The notes under the pieces are model-generated. The model made no database searches and was not told the origin of the DNA. It was given only the letters and a program-made list of their open reading frames with translations. From the NCBI RefSeq assembly GCF_028285565.1, contig NZ_JANQOY010000030.1:1-59482 (forward strand): DNA of 59,482 nt. Direction: 5' to 3'. The DNA comes from Acaryochloris sp. IP29b_bin.148. Lineage in GTDB: Bacteria > Cyanobacteriota > Cyanobacteriia > Thermosynechococcales > Thermosynechococcaceae. Below are positions 1 to 10,216 of this stretch, in pieces. Position numbers and translations under genes: made by a program. Position 1 is the first letter of the stretch, and the number at the start of each line of letters is the position of its first letter.

Positions 1-7
1 GGCATTT

Positions 8-13
8 AGGAGG
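8..13 (+). promoter_or_regulatory. Shine-Dalgarno site for the glpX GTG start
   Basis: AGGAGG lies nine bases before the GTG at 23. It supports a GTG start for glpX; there is no in-frame ATG nearby that would give the conserved N-terminus. Confidence 0.75.
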
Positions 14-22
14 AATCTTTGC

Positions 23-1069
23 GTGGATAACGTTATCGGCCTAGAGATCATTGAGGTGGTTGAACAAGCAGCCATTGCCTCAGCTCGATGGATGGGAAAA
101 GGTGAAAAAGATACTGCAGACCATGTTGCAGTGGAAGCCATGCGCGATCGCATGAACAAAATCCATATGCGAGGCCGCATCGTTATTGGTGAAGGGGAAA
201 GAGATGATGCCCCCATGCTCTATATCGGCGAAGAATTGGGGATTTGCACCCAACCCGATGCAGCTCAATTCTGTAATCCCGATGAATTATTAGAGATTGA
301 TATCGCGGTTGACCCCTGTGAAGGCACCAACCTGGTGGCCTACGGTCAGAATGGCTCTATGGCAGTCTTGGCCATTTCTGAGAAGGGAGGGTTGTTTGAA
401 GCGCCTGACTTCTATATGAAGAAATTAGCAGCGCCCCCTGCCGCTAAAGGCAAAGTGGATATTAATAAATCTGCCACTGAAAATCTCCAAATTTTGGCTC
501 AAGCGCTGGATCGCTCCATCGAAGAACTGGTCGTGGTGGTAATGAAGCGCGAACGCCACAATGATCTGATTAAGGAAATTCGAGAGGCAGGGGCACGAGT
601 CGCTCTGATTACCGATGGAGATGTCTCAGCTGCTCTGTCCTGTGCCTTCTCCGGTACTAATATTCATGCACTGATGGGCATTGGTGCTGCTCCTGAAGGC
701 GTGATTTCAGCTGCCGCGATGCGCGCGCTGGGTGGGCATTTCCAGGGCCAGCTGGTTTATGACCCCGACATCGTTAAGACCGGACTGATTGGTGAGAGCA
801 AGGAAAGCAACCTCGCTCGACTCAAGGAAATGGGTATTACCGATCCAGATAAGGTGTATACCGCTGAAGAATTGGCCTGTGGTGAAACCGTCCTGTTTGC
901 CGCCTGTGGCATTACCCCCGGAACCTTAATGAAAGGGGTCCGCTTCTTTGGTGGAGGGGCTAGAACGCAATCCCTGGTTATTTCCACCCAGTCTAAGACT
1001 GCCCGGTTTGTTGACACCGTTCATATGTTTGAAACGCCTAAACGTCCGAAAGCACTTCAATTACACTAG
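23..1069 (+). CDS. glpX: Class II fructose-1,6-/sedoheptulose-1,7-bisphosphatase (GlpX type)
   Basis: Predicted to hydrolyse fructose-1,6-bisphosphate and, in cyanobacteria, also sedoheptulose-1,7-bisphosphate, serving the Calvin cycle and gluconeogenesis in the cytoplasm. The 348-residue length is normal for the cyanobacterial dual-function enzyme. [10 protein letters not shown] (about residues 56-65) and DPCEGTNL (97-104) are the metal and phosphate binding signatures. Cysteines at 75 and 99 sit where, from memory, the redox-active pair of the Synechocystis enzyme lies, which would allow thioredoxin control. The start is GTG at 23 with a strong Shine-Dalgarno. hemA follows 71 bases downstream on the same strand with its own AGGAGG. 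Confidence 0.96.
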   Translation: MDNVIGLEIIEVVEQAAIASARWMGKGEKDTADHVAVEAMRDRMNKIHMRGRIVIGEGERDDAPMLYIGEELGICTQPDAAQFCNPDELLEIDIAVDPCEGTNLVAYGQNGSMAVLAISEKGGLFEAPDFYMKKLAAPPAAKGKVDINKSATENLQILAQALDRSIEELVVVVMKRERHNDLIKEIREAGARVALITDGDVSAALSCAFSGTNIHALMGIGAAPEGVISAAAMRALGGHFQGQLVYDPDIVKTGLIGESKESNLARLKEMGITDPDKVYTAEELACGETVLFAACGITPGTLMKGVRFFGGGARTQSLVISTQSKTARFVDTVHMFETPKRPKALQLH

Positions 1070-1140
1070 GCGATAGCCTCTCAATTCTGAAGTTTGTATC
1101 TCTCTAACGACGCGGCTAATTAAACAGAGCAGGAGGACAC

Positions 1141-2442
1141 ATGAATATTGCGGTTGTCGGTTTAAGCCATAAAACAGCACCAGTGGATGTACGAGAAAAA
1201 CTCAGCATTCCTGATGATGTTAAAGAAAAAGCCACCTCTCAATTGAGGAGTTATCCCCATTTAGAGGAAGTGGCCATTTTAAGTACCTGTAATCGCATGG
1301 AAGTCTATGTGGTTGCACAGGAAACCGACGACGGTATTCGTGAGCTGACGCAGTTCTTATCAGAGTGGAGTCAAATTCCCCTGTTAGAACTGCGTCAGCA
1401 TTTGTTCATCCTTCTGCATCAAGATGCTGTGATGCATTTGATGCGCGTGTCTGCCGGATTAGACAGTCTAGTGTTGGGAGAAGGACAAATTCTGGCTCAA
1501 GTGAAGCAAACTCATAAATTGAGTCAGAAGTATAGTGGTGCTGGTCCGATTCTTAATCGCTTATTCAAACAGGCGATTTCTGCGGGTAAGCGGGTCCGCA
1601 CTGAAACGAGTATTGGCACAGGGGCAGTCTCTATCAGCTCAGCAGCGGTTGAACTGGCCCAAATGAAAACCGAAGACTTATCTGCCCATCGGGTGGCTAT
1701 TATCGGCGCAGGCAAGATGTCTCGCTTGTTGGTCCAGCACCTTCTGAGTAAAGGGGCCAATCAAATTGCTATCTTAAATCGGTCCTTGAAGCGCGCCGAA
1801 CAGCTGGCAGGTCAATTTCAAGATGCGGATCTTAAACTGCATACCTTAGCGGACATGCAGGATGTCTTATCTGATGCTGATTTGATTTTCACGAGTACTG
1901 CTTCGACGGAACCCTTGTTGGATCGCGATATTTTAGAGCCGATTGTCGGCGATCGCCAATCTTGCATGATCTTTGATATTTCCGTGCCTCGAAATGTTCA
2001 CAGCAATGTGAATGAATTAACACAAGTCCATGCCTTTAATGTGGATGACCTGAAGGCGGTTGTCGCCCAAAATCAAGAGAGTCGACGACAGATGGCGCTG
2101 GAAGCAGAATCTCTGTTGGAAGAAGAAGTCGCTAGTTTTGATGTTTGGTGGCGGTCCTTGGAGACTGTTCCCACCATTAGCAGCTTAAGGACGAAGGTGG
2201 AATCTATTCGGGAGCAAGAGTTAGAAAAAGCTTTATCCCGCCTCGGAACCGAATTTGCAGAAAAGCATCAAGAAGTGATTGAAGCGTTAACCCGAGGCAT
2301 CGTCAACAAGATTTTGCACGATCCCATGGTGCAGTTGCGGGCTCAGCAAGATATTGAAGTGCGACGTAAGGCTATGCAATCCCTGAATATACTCTTTAAC
2401 TTGAGTGCTTCGGCTCAAGAAGTGGCGAAACGCAATACTTAA
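1141..2442 (+). CDS. hemA: Glutamyl-tRNA reductase
   Basis: Reduces glutamyl-tRNA(Glu) to glutamate-1-semialdehyde with NADPH, the first committed step of tetrapyrrole (heme, chlorophyll, bilin) synthesis. The N-terminal [17 protein letters not shown] and the STCNRMEVY motif with catalytic Cys50 are intact. EGQILAQVK follows, then a Rossmann NADPH domain ([10 protein letters not shown]) and a C-terminal helical dimerisation region. The 433-residue length is typical. ATG at 1141 is preceded by AGGAGG at 1131-1136. Its stop lies only 4 bases from the stop of the convergent glycosyltransferase gene, with no obvious terminator between them. Confidence 0.97.
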   Translation: MNIAVVGLSHKTAPVDVREKLSIPDDVKEKATSQLRSYPHLEEVAILSTCNRMEVYVVAQETDDGIRELTQFLSEWSQIPLLELRQHLFILLHQDAVMHLMRVSAGLDSLVLGEGQILAQVKQTHKLSQKYSGAGPILNRLFKQAISAGKRVRTETSIGTGAVSISSAAVELAQMKTEDLSAHRVAIIGAGKMSRLLVQHLLSKGANQIAILNRSLKRAEQLAGQFQDADLKLHTLADMQDVLSDADLIFTSTASTEPLLDRDILEPIVGDRQSCMIFDISVPRNVHSNVNELTQVHAFNVDDLKAVVAQNQESRRQMALEAESLLEEEVASFDVWWRSLETVPTISSLRTKVESIREQELEKALSRLGTEFAEKHQEVIEALTRGIVNKILHDPMVQLRAQQDIEVRRKAMQSLNILFNLSASAQEVAKRNT

Positions 2443-2446
2443 GCGG

Positions 2447-3217
2447 TTATCGACTGCGTTTGCAGGCCTGCTGAAGCATCTGTTGACTGACTAAAAGGAT
2501 AAACAGGGGGTTGTTGATCAAGTATCGACGCCACAGTCTCCGTGGTTCAGTCAACAATCGATACAGCCATTCTAGGCCCAGCCGCATCATCCAACGAGGC
2601 GCCTGTTGAACGTCGCCACTATGAAAACTAAAGGCGGCCCCAACACCAATCATCACGGCTTTGATTTTGCTCTGTTGGCGGGCCATCCATTGTTCTTGCT
2701 TGGGACAGCCAAGGGCCACGAAAACGACCGCAGCGCCTGATGTCTGGATGCGATCGCAATCCATCTTTTCCTCGGCTAGTGTTAAAGCTCGAAAGGGAGG
2801 GGCATAGTGTCCTGCAATTTTGAGCTGAGGGTACTGCTGGGTGAGCTTGGTGATCAATTTCTCAAGCATGGTTTCCGTTCCCCCATACAGATAAATCGGA
2901 AGACCCACCTCAGCTGCTCGCTCACACCAAGCCAACATTAAGTCTGGACCATAGACTCTCGTTTGTTGTTTACGCCCCAATTGCCGCATTACCCAAACTA
3001 AAGGCATACCGTCGGGCGTCACTAAGGCCGCCTCGTTAATAATGGTTTGGTAATCCGGTTGCCAGTAGCCAGTCATCATCACATGGACGTTGGCGGCAAT
3101 GATATAGCAAGAGGTCTGAGATTCAGCCCAGGTTTGGATGCGATCGCAAGCATCTTCATAGCTTGTCACATCCACTCGACTGCCTAAAACCCATGTGGCG
3201 TCTCCAGTTGTATTCAT
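2447..3217 (-). CDS. WecG/TagA/CpsF family glycosyltransferase
   Basis: Members add N-acetylmannosaminuronic acid or N-acetylmannosamine to a lipid-linked sugar in enterobacterial common antigen, teichoic acid or capsule synthesis. The 256-residue protein has the family pattern: TPDGMPLVWVMRQLG, then RVYGPDLM, VFVALGCPKQEQWM and the C-terminal GLEWLYRLLTEPRRLWRRYL. There is no signal peptide; the basic/hydrophobic C-terminus suggests peripheral membrane binding. It is convergent with hemA and divergent from the dehydrogenase that follows. Since WecB and WecC homologs lie in the same window, UDP-ManNAcA is a plausible donor, but this is inference. Similar proteins are widespread in cyanobacteria outside polysaccharide loci. 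Confidence 0.9.
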   Translation of the reverse strand: MNTTGDATWVLGSRVDVTSYEDACDRIQTWAESQTSCYIIAANVHVMMTGYWQPDYQTIINEAALVTPDGMPLVWVMRQLGRKQQTRVYGPDLMLAWCERAAEVGLPIYLYGGTETMLEKLITKLTQQYPQLKIAGHYAPPFRALTLAEEKMDCDRIQTSGAAVVFVALGCPKQEQWMARQQSKIKAVMIGVGAAFSFHSGDVQQAPRWMMRLGLEWLYRLLTEPRRLWRRYLINNPLFILLVSQQMLQQACKRSR

Positions 3218-3534
3218 GGTGGATAAAATTGTAAGCCTAGCCTAGCCGTTACTAGAATAACAACTGCCCAGATAGCCTTCGTGGGACTTTGATAGAAAAG
3301 TACTAGGGATGGGTACATTAGGGTGAGAAACCCACCATTCCTGGGTTTTAACTGCAGAGACAAGCAATGCTTCTATCGGTTAGGAGAAGATCTGAACAGG
3401 TTGTTTTGGGTAGGTCTTAGAGATGTTTACTCAGTAATTATCTGTCTAATATTTCTTCTTAGGGTTCACAAATATAGAAAGAAAATCGTTGATTTTTTAG
3501 GTATCTTCTGATGGTTCAGGCTCCTTTAACTGAA

Positions 3535-4869
3535 ATGGGGAATTCTGAGAAATTCAACCACTTTTCTCAACTTAAAGACTGTATTCTCACACGAAAAGCC
3601 AAGGTATGTGTGATCGGCCTAGGCTATGTTGGTCTCCCGTTTGCAGTAGAGAAAGCTAAAGCAGGATTCGATGTCGTTGGCGTTGAACAGAATCCAGCCA
3701 GAGCAGGACAAGTGAATCAATCGAAGAGTTACATTGATGATGTCAGTTCTGCTGAACTTGAAGCTGCTGTGAGTGCCGGTAAGCTCAGGGCTACAACTGA
3801 TTTTGATGAGATCCGAAATGCTGATGTGATCGTCATTTGTGTCCCGACTCCGTTAACAAAGAATCTAACCCCTGATTTAAGTTATATCGAAAGTGTCACC
3901 ACAGAAATTTCACATCGGCTGAAACCTGGACAATTAATTGCCTTGGAGTCTACGACGTATCCAGGCACAACTGATGAGGTTATGCGACCTATTCTGAAAA
4001 AGAATAGTGGATTAGTTCAGGGAAAAGATTTCTTGCTAGCTCATTCCCCAGAACGGGTTGATCCTGGTAACCAGCGTTACACCACTCAGAATACAAATAA
4101 GGTTGTGGGCGCATCAGATGCGCAATCCTTGGAAATAGCATTGTGTTTTTATCAACAAACCATTCAACATGTTGTCCCAGTGAGCAGTGCGAAGGCTGCA
4201 GAACTGGTAAAGGTATTTGAGAATACTTTTCGTGCGGTCAATATTGCCCTAGTGAATGAGTTGGCATTGTTGTGCGATCGCATTGACCTAGATGTCTGGG
4301 AAGTTTTGGATGCCGCCAATACCAAACCTTTTGGGATTATGCCTTTTTACCCTGGACCTGGTGTTGGCGGTCACTGTATTCCCATTGATCCTCACTATTT
4401 AGAGTGGAAGGCCAAAGAAGTTAACTTCAACACTCGTTTTATTGCCTTAGCAGGTGAGATTAACCGGCGGATGCCGTCTTTTGTCAGGAGTAAAGCCTTT
4501 AAGGTTCTCAACCAGTTGGGGATTGCCCCTTCAAGGGCCAATGTCTTAGTGCTAGGTGCAACTTACAAAAAGGACTTGGCAGACTGGAGAGAATCTCCAG
4601 CAATTGATGTTATGGAGGCGTTATTGCAGGATCAAGTCAATCTTTCTTATCACGATCCTTATATCCCAGAGATCCAAGTCAGTGGTCAAGTACTGAGCAG
4701 CATAGAGCTGACGCCAGAGACGATAGCGGCAGCAGATTTAGTCCTCATTGCAACAGATCATAGTGGCCTGGATTATCCTCAAGTGGTGCAGTGGGCTAAA
4801 GCTGTGTTGGATACCCGCGGTATTACGCGTAAATTTGAATGCGAACGTTCCAAGGTGACTCTACTATAA
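3535..4869 (+). CDS. wecC: UDP-N-acetyl-D-mannosaminuronate dehydrogenase family, copy 1
   Basis: Predicted NAD-dependent four-electron oxidation of a UDP-sugar (UDP-ManNAc to UDP-ManNAcA, or UDP-GlcNAc to the uronate). GLGYVGLPFAVEKAKAGF is the N-terminal NAD site; GPGVGGHCIPIDPHYLEW carries the catalytic Cys (residue 281 counting from 3535). Central dimerisation and C-terminal UDP-binding domains follow. An ATG at 3511 is also open in frame, but the paralog at 15793 aligns base for base upstream and has no start at that position; both copies share an ATG at the 3535 equivalent. I therefore prefer 3535 (444 residues, the same as copy 2). Protein identity to copy 2 is very high while third codon positions differ often. 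Confidence 0.93.
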   Translation: MGNSEKFNHFSQLKDCILTRKAKVCVIGLGYVGLPFAVEKAKAGFDVVGVEQNPARAGQVNQSKSYIDDVSSAELEAAVSAGKLRATTDFDEIRNADVIVICVPTPLTKNLTPDLSYIESVTTEISHRLKPGQLIALESTTYPGTTDEVMRPILKKNSGLVQGKDFLLAHSPERVDPGNQRYTTQNTNKVVGASDAQSLEIALCFYQQTIQHVVPVSSAKAAELVKVFENTFRAVNIALVNELALLCDRIDLDVWEVLDAANTKPFGIMPFYPGPGVGGHCIPIDPHYLEWKAKEVNFNTRFIALAGEINRRMPSFVRSKAFKVLNQLGIAPSRANVLVLGATYKKDLADWRESPAIDVMEALLQDQVNLSYHDPYIPEIQVSGQVLSSIELTPETIAAADLVLIATDHSGLDYPQVVQWAKAVLDTRGITRKFECERSKVTLL

Positions 4870-5252
4870 ATTCTTCATAGAGATAAGCTGGGGAAAAATT
4901 TAAGCCACTATGTACATACATTTTGGAAGTTAGTAGATTTACACGAAGTTTTCTAATCTTCTCGCAAAATTAAAGAGGTGTTGTATTAAGTTCTAACCCT
5001 ATCTCCAAGATGTATTTGAGCATTAACTTATGAATCTAATAACAAATCAGCATATTATACAAACTTTTTAACTACTTATTCACCTTTCTTAAAAGTTAGA
5101 AGAGCAATTAACAGATGCTATCTAGCTAAAATTTCAACTCAACCCTAGAGCTTGGACGTTGCCAATTATAGAAATTTCAAGACTTGATTTCTAGAGGCTT
5201 TATTACCTTAAAAAATTTAATTTTAGACAACCTAGATTAGCAAAATCATTAT
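4870..5252. other. Intergenic, AT-rich, no gene seen
   Basis: About 380 bases between dehydrogenase copy 1 and the flippase gene. It is strongly AT-rich with stops in all frames. I see no RNA gene, no strong hairpin and no convincing promoter. It marks the beginning of the low-G+C part of the polysaccharide locus. Confidence 0.5.
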
Positions 5253-6692
5253 ATGTTTCTGTTTAACAAAACGAGTTTTACTAGAGACGTATTGAAACTT
5301 GTTTCTGGAACAGTCCTTTCACAGATTTTAAATATTGCAACAATCCCTGTCCTAACTAGAATTTATGAACCACAAGCATTTGGAATACTAAGTTTATTTA
5401 CATCTATTACTGGAATTATTGGCGTTTTTACATGTATGCGCTATGAATTCTCGATCATGCTACCAGAGAGTGACCAAGAAGCTGCAAATTTATTTGCCAC
5501 TAGCTTAGGATTTACTACTTTAATATCTTTATTGACATTATTAATAACTTTTTTTATTGATCATTTTTGGCATCTAAACCAAAATTTTCAATCTCTTAAT
5601 GAATATCTATTTCTTTTGCCCATAGCAGTCTTTTTTGCAGGCACAGCAACTGCTTTGAGTCATTGGAATTCTAGAGCTAAAAACTTTTCGAGGTTATCTA
5701 TTTATCAGATTATCAATGCGGTAACAACTATCCTTATTACAATTATTCTTGGATTTTTTGGATATGCTAATGGTAAGACCATGATAGCTTCAAGTATTAT
5801 TGGTCAGGGCTTAGCAGTTCTTTTTGTAAGCTATTTCACATGGTTAGAAAGTAAGCAGCTATTATTGAAGGTTCGTTGGCAAGAAGCAAGAATATTAGCT
5901 TTCCGATATCGTAATTTCCCAATTTATGGGATTTGGTCTGCCCTGCTTAATACAGTTTCCTGGAAGCTTCCAGTATTCATCTTAGCTGCATATTTTTCTC
6001 CTATAGTAGCTGGTTATTATGCATTAGGATTCCGACTATTAAAGATGCCGATGAGTTTAATAGGCAAGTCGATTAGTCATGTTTTTTTCCAAAGAGCTGC
6101 TGATGCCAAGATTAATGGAAATTTATCAATCCTTGTTGAAAATACTTTTTTAGCATTAATTAAAGTTGGCCTTTTTCCTATATTTTTGCTTTCACTAATA
6201 GGCAAAGATCTTTATATAGTATGTTTTGGTAACGAATGGGCAGAAGCAGGAGTTTATACTCAAATACTAAGTATTTGGGCATTTTTCTGGTTTATTTCTG
6301 GTCCTTTTAGTACACTGTATAGTGTGCTAGAAAAGCAAAATATTCAATTCAAATGGAATATATTTAACTTTATTACACGTGTGCTTTCTTTGGGTATCGG
6401 AGTTTCCCTGCAATCACCAAGATTCACATTATTGATGTTTTCTTTAACTGGTATATTTGTTTATAGTAGAAAAACTTTAATAAATCTAGAACTTTCAGGT
6501 GTATCTATTCGAAAAAGCTTACACATCTTGATGAATGATGTTGTTAGATTTATTCCAGTTGCTTGTATTTTTCTCACTTTAGCATATTTTGATATAGAAA
6601 TATATATAAGACTTGTCATAGCAATGATTTTTGTTATACTAAATTTTGTTTTTTCATTAGATAAAATAAAGCATGCTATTGATATTATATAA
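5253..6692 (+). CDS. Wzx-type polysaccharide flippase (MOP/MATE superfamily)
   Basis: The 479-residue, very hydrophobic protein has roughly 12 predicted membrane segments across its whole length. It opens with a short cytoplasmic N-terminus (SFTRDVLKLVSGTVLSQ) followed by PVLTRIYEPQAFGILSLF, the classic start of polysaccharide biosynthesis/flippase proteins. It would move undecaprenyl-linked repeat units across the inner membrane. It starts at ATG 5253, has AT-rich codon use, and heads a co-directional group continuing to about 14.5 kb. No Wzy polymerase is recognisable nearby, so the exact export route is open. The Wzx family is assigned from topology and the N-terminal motif only. Confidence 0.88.
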   Translation: MFLFNKTSFTRDVLKLVSGTVLSQILNIATIPVLTRIYEPQAFGILSLFTSITGIIGVFTCMRYEFSIMLPESDQEAANLFATSLGFTTLISLLTLLITFFIDHFWHLNQNFQSLNEYLFLLPIAVFFAGTATALSHWNSRAKNFSRLSIYQIINAVTTILITIILGFFGYANGKTMIASSIIGQGLAVLFVSYFTWLESKQLLLKVRWQEARILAFRYRNFPIYGIWSALLNTVSWKLPVFILAAYFSPIVAGYYALGFRLLKMPMSLIGKSISHVFFQRAADAKINGNLSILVENTFLALIKVGLFPIFLLSLIGKDLYIVCFGNEWAEAGVYTQILSIWAFFWFISGPFSTLYSVLEKQNIQFKWNIFNFITRVLSLGIGVSLQSPRFTLLMFSLTGIFVYSRKTLINLELSGVSIRKSLHILMNDVVRFIPVACIFLTLAYFDIEIYIRLVIAMIFVILNFVFSLDKIKHAIDII

Positions 6693-6742
6693 ACTCAAGT
6701 TTCCAAGTTTATTTTTGAACTATATTTTATAGGACTTCTTAT

Positions 6743-8620
6743 ATGCTTAGCAATAAATCAAGAGGAAAGATTAATTCTTTGCTAAACAGAAACAATCAAA
6801 AAATATTCATATTAAAAACTATTAATACTGTCGCTAAAATAGTAAATAAATCTCCGAAATACTCAGCAAGAACAATCAAGCTTCTAATTCCAAAGCCAAT
6901 ATTTTCTGTACTCAAAGAAATATATGCGCCAGTTGATAACAGGCAAAAAGTTAGAAGGCATCTGAGAGAAGATATAACTTTAGAAGATTTCTTTAAAGCG
7001 CTAAAAGAAAGAAATATTAATTATGTCATTCTAAGATGGTTTGAAAGTATGCCTGTGATTGAGACAGGAGAAGATATCGATCTTTTAGTTGATGACAGAG
7101 ATATTCCTAGAATTGCAGATCTTTTTTCTACTACATTAAAAACCATAGCTTTTGATGTGTACTCTGTATCAGGAATCCCTGGAGCGGACTATCAGGGAAT
7201 GTCATATTATCCTGCTCATCTAGCTCGAAAAATTCTAGTGTCACGTATCTGGTTTCAAGAAATATATGCAGTTCCCAACCCTGAACTTCATTTCCTAAGC
7301 CTCGCTTATCATGCTATTTACCATAAAGGCGAGAAATCAGGGCTATCTCACCATCAATATAAAAGTTTCAATGGAGCAGATCATGATTACTATTGGTACT
7401 TACAGAAAATAGCCAAGGTCGCTAATTTCGCAGAAATTTCTAATGATTTTACTGAAATTCATCGTTTTCTAAAATCTCAAGGGTGGTCACCAAGGCTTGA
7501 TACCTTAAGAAGGCTTGCAGTTAAGGACCAGTGGCTCCTTGATCTTCTACCTACTCTCGATAGAGATATAGAGGACTCGGATGGAGAACTAATGGTTTTT
7601 ATTACCAGGGATTGGATAGTCAAAAACAATAAAGAAGATATTGTCTTGCAAGAGTTAATTAATGCAAAAATTGAAGTTATAGATGTTTTTAACCTTTCTG
7701 AAACTGAAATAGAGACTGCTACTCAAGAATTGCGTGGAGGTCAATGGGATCAAGGACCTTATCCGGTGAGTGGTGGTAAACCATCGCAGTTTATCATTTG
7801 TTATGATTATCATCCTGAAGCATCATTAGCAACTGATAGAAAAACTCATCCTTTCGTTAGAAATCGGCATGTGTTTATCAAAAACAAAATTCGCAACTAC
7901 TTTAATAATGAAATGTTTTGGTGGTTGCATATGAATTGTATTCATGCAGCTGATGATGAATTAGAGTCTTGGGAATATATAAAACTAGTAATTCCACAAC
8001 ATTTGGAAACTATTAATAAAAAAATAGAGAAACGGCGAAGCCTATATCAAACTAGCTATCCTATTCTTCACCTCTATGAATCCAATAAAACACGTTCTAA
8101 GGTTGAACTGATTCTATATAAGGAGAGGAAGTCTATAAAGAAAACCTTTAAATATGGATTAGAAAGATTTTGTGAACGAGAAATTCTGGGATATGAACTA
8201 ATCGGGAAAGAAATAGAAGTTGTTCCACCATTGCTAGAAAAAAACGATAATTACATCATTATTCCATGGTACGAAAATATCTTAGAAAATTGCTCATCTT
8301 TAGAAAAGAAACAACTACTTAAGCCGCATGCAGAAAGTATTATAAACATGCTGAAGACTTGTTATGACTTAGGATATGCTCTTATTGGGTGTTATCCTGG
8401 TAATCTTATATTAACTCCCAGTCAGAAACTTATAGTCGTTGATTTTGAATTTCTTTATAAGTATAAGAAAAAGCCTGAAAATTTCTTGTTGTCATATGAT
8501 GTTGTCGGAATTCCCAAAGATTTTGATGGTGATTTACCTCGAGGAACAAAGGGCAAAGGGCATACATATGCAAATACATGGCAACCTTTATTTGGGCCTA
8601 TATCTGAGTATATTCAGTAG
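6743..8620 (+). CDS. Multi-domain protein: nucleotidyltransferase-like, NDK-like and kinase-like modules
   Basis: I do not recognise the 625-residue protein as a named family. Residues 75-200 resemble a nucleotidyltransferase-fold substrate domain: NINYVILRWF then TGEDIDLLVDD (about 108-118), the hGxxxDhD type with Asp111 and Asp113. Residues about 283-420 follow the pattern of nucleoside diphosphate kinase: a first strand FITRDW, a helix, then a late MNCIHAADD with His401 where NDK has its catalytic NxxHGSD, followed by an E-rich helix. Residues about 450-570 look like the back half of a protein-kinase/APH fold: CYPGNLILT then VVDFEF, where the usual catalytic HGD is not conserved. There is no signal peptide. 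It lies 50 bases after the flippase gene and precedes the deacetylase, so a role in polysaccharide modification or assembly is inferred. Confidence 0.6.
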   Translation: MLSNKSRGKINSLLNRNNQKIFILKTINTVAKIVNKSPKYSARTIKLLIPKPIFSVLKEIYAPVDNRQKVRRHLREDITLEDFFKALKERNINYVILRWFESMPVIETGEDIDLLVDDRDIPRIADLFSTTLKTIAFDVYSVSGIPGADYQGMSYYPAHLARKILVSRIWFQEIYAVPNPELHFLSLAYHAIYHKGEKSGLSHHQYKSFNGADHDYYWYLQKIAKVANFAEISNDFTEIHRFLKSQGWSPRLDTLRRLAVKDQWLLDLLPTLDRDIEDSDGELMVFITRDWIVKNNKEDIVLQELINAKIEVIDVFNLSETEIETATQELRGGQWDQGPYPVSGGKPSQFIICYDYHPEASLATDRKTHPFVRNRHVFIKNKIRNYFNNEMFWWLHMNCIHAADDELESWEYIKLVIPQHLETINKKIEKRRSLYQTSYPILHLYESNKTRSKVELILYKERKSIKKTFKYGLERFCEREILGYELIGKEIEVVPPLLEKNDNYIIIPWYENILENCSSLEKKQLLKPHAESIINMLKTCYDLGYALIGCYPGNLILTPSQKLIVVDFEFLYKYKKKPENFLLSYDVVGIPKDFDGDLPRGTKGKGHTYANTWQPLFGPISEYIQ

Positions 8621-8815
8621 CTATTTTATACTTCCTATCTCTAGTAAAATAGACTAACTTTAAAGACGCTAATTATCAGGGCGTTTCCTTTTGAAAGTTT
8701 GTCAAAAATGTTAAACTAGATATTTATAACTTTCTAAAAGTTATGTGTTCATCCCTTCTGTTTTTATGGTTTATATCTAAATATTCATGTTTGCTAGCGA
8801 AATTAAGCTAAACCA

Positions 8816-10216
8816 ATGATTTCTGTTGAAGTTCCCCAGTCCTATGAACCAGAACGTCGTTATATACTAGCTATAATATTTTGTGAGTTGTTAGGCTTAG
8901 AATTAAATGTAAAACTATCTGATAGAGTAGATACTTTAATTACTATTGATGGCGAAAATGAACTAATAGTAGCTGATAAATTATTTTCTACCCCCTTGAA
9001 TTACTGGCTAAGTCTACAATCTCTACCATTTCAGCCATTAGAAGTTTGGGATGTTAGTACTATACAGATATCACCTACTCTTGTTGATCCAAAGATCCCA
9101 ATTATTTATGGATCAAAATCTAGTTCAGAGAATTTCTTCAAGATTGTAGAGAATAAAATATTTCTGGGATTAGATATTTTTGGTTCTACTTTTTTTATGC
9201 TTACCCGACTTGAAGAAGCCATAAGAAAAAGTGCTGATCAATTTAGCCGCTTTCCTGCTAAGGCATCTTTGGCATATCAAGAAAATTTTATAGATCGTCC
9301 GATTGTCGATGAGTATGTTGAGATTTTATGGGCATGTCTTCAACAACTTTGGCCTAAGCTAAAGCGCAAGCCCAGAAACTTTAAAATGCACGTTAGTCAT
9401 GATGTAGACAAACCATACCAATACATTTTCACAAATGTTCAAAAACTAATCCATAATGCTGTGGGCGATATAGTTAAGCGAAATAACCTTCGTCAGAGTC
9501 TGTATCGAGTTCGCGACTGGACTTATGTTAAATATTTTGGGCATATGCGGGATGCCTTTAATACCTTTGAATGGCTGATGACTCTGAATGAGTCATATGG
9601 ATTGACTGGTGCTTTCTACTTCATTGCTGATCATACTGATTCTGACAAAGATGGGGATTATTGCATTCAGCATCCTCTGATTCGATCTCTTTTACGCCAG
9701 ATATATCAGAGAGGTCATGAAATTGGTTTACACCCAAGTTTTAACACTTATTTAGATCCCTCCCAAACTCTCCATGAGTTTGAAGTTCTTCGTAAAGTCT
9801 GTTCCGAAGAAAACATTCAGCAAGAATATTGGGGAGGAAGGCAGCATTATCTAAGATGGCAAACCCCGCATACATTCCAAAATTGTTTTGATGCAGGGCT
9901 TTCCTATGACTCAACCTTGGGCTTTGCTGATTGGCCAGGATTCCGCTGCGGTACTTGTTATGAATATTCCGTATTTAATTTGGTGACTAGACAAGCGTTA
10001 AATCTTGTTGAGCGTCCTCTCATAGTAATGGAATGTACTGTGCTTGATAATCGGTATATGGGGCTTAGCCGTAATATTGAAGAAGCTTATAATTACATCT
10101 GTGCTTTAAAAAATACATGCCGATTATTTAACGGAGACTTTAATCTGCTCTGGCATAATCACCGCTTTAAGGATCTTATCGAACGCGATCTCTACCAACA
10201 AATCCTTGCTGCATGA
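8816..10216 (+). CDS. Polysaccharide deacetylase (NodB-like fold) with DUF7033-type N-terminus
   Basis: Probable hydrolase acting on polysaccharide N- or O-acetyl groups. Residues 1-180 form an N-terminal domain of the type often fused to these enzymes. Residues about 188-440 form the NodB-like catalytic domain, with metal-ligand signature MHVSHDVDKP (Asp196, Asp198) and GHEIGLHPSFNTY (His301, His306). A further STLGFADWPGFRCGT segment is typical of this subfamily. There is no clear signal peptide, suggesting a cytoplasmic role during repeat-unit synthesis. The stop overlaps the ATG of the epimerase gene (ATGA at 10213), implying translational coupling. The family call is firm; the substrate is unknown. 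Confidence 0.82.
   Translation: MISVEVPQSYEPERRYILAIIFCELLGLELNVKLSDRVDTLITIDGENELIVADKLFSTPLNYWLSLQSLPFQPLEVWDVSTIQISPTLVDPKIPIIYGSKSSSENFFKIVENKIFLGLDIFGSTFFMLTRLEEAIRKSADQFSRFPAKASLAYQENFIDRPIVDEYVEILWACLQQLWPKLKRKPRNFKMHVSHDVDKPYQYIFTNVQKLIHNAVGDIVKRNNLRQSLYRVRDWTYVKYFGHMRDAFNTFEWLMTLNESYGLTGAFYFIADHTDSDKDGDYCIQHPLIRSLLRQIYQRGHEIGLHPSFNTYLDPSQTLHEFEVLRKVCSEENIQQEYWGGRQHYLRWQTPHTFQNCFDAGLSYDSTLGFADWPGFRCGTCYEYSVFNLVTRQALNLVERPLIVMECTVLDNRYMGLSRNIEEAYNYICALKNTCRLFNGDFNLLWHNHRFKDLIERDLYQQILAA

Noticed and set aside
3323..3511. 62-codon plus-strand frame ending at the dehydrogenase start
   Set aside because: No family, GTG start without a Shine-Dalgarno, and the copy-2 leader does not keep the frame open, so it looks like chance.
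8663..8695. Possible terminator after the 625-residue gene
   Set aside because: The stem needs a bulge and has only about six pairs; no convincing T-run.
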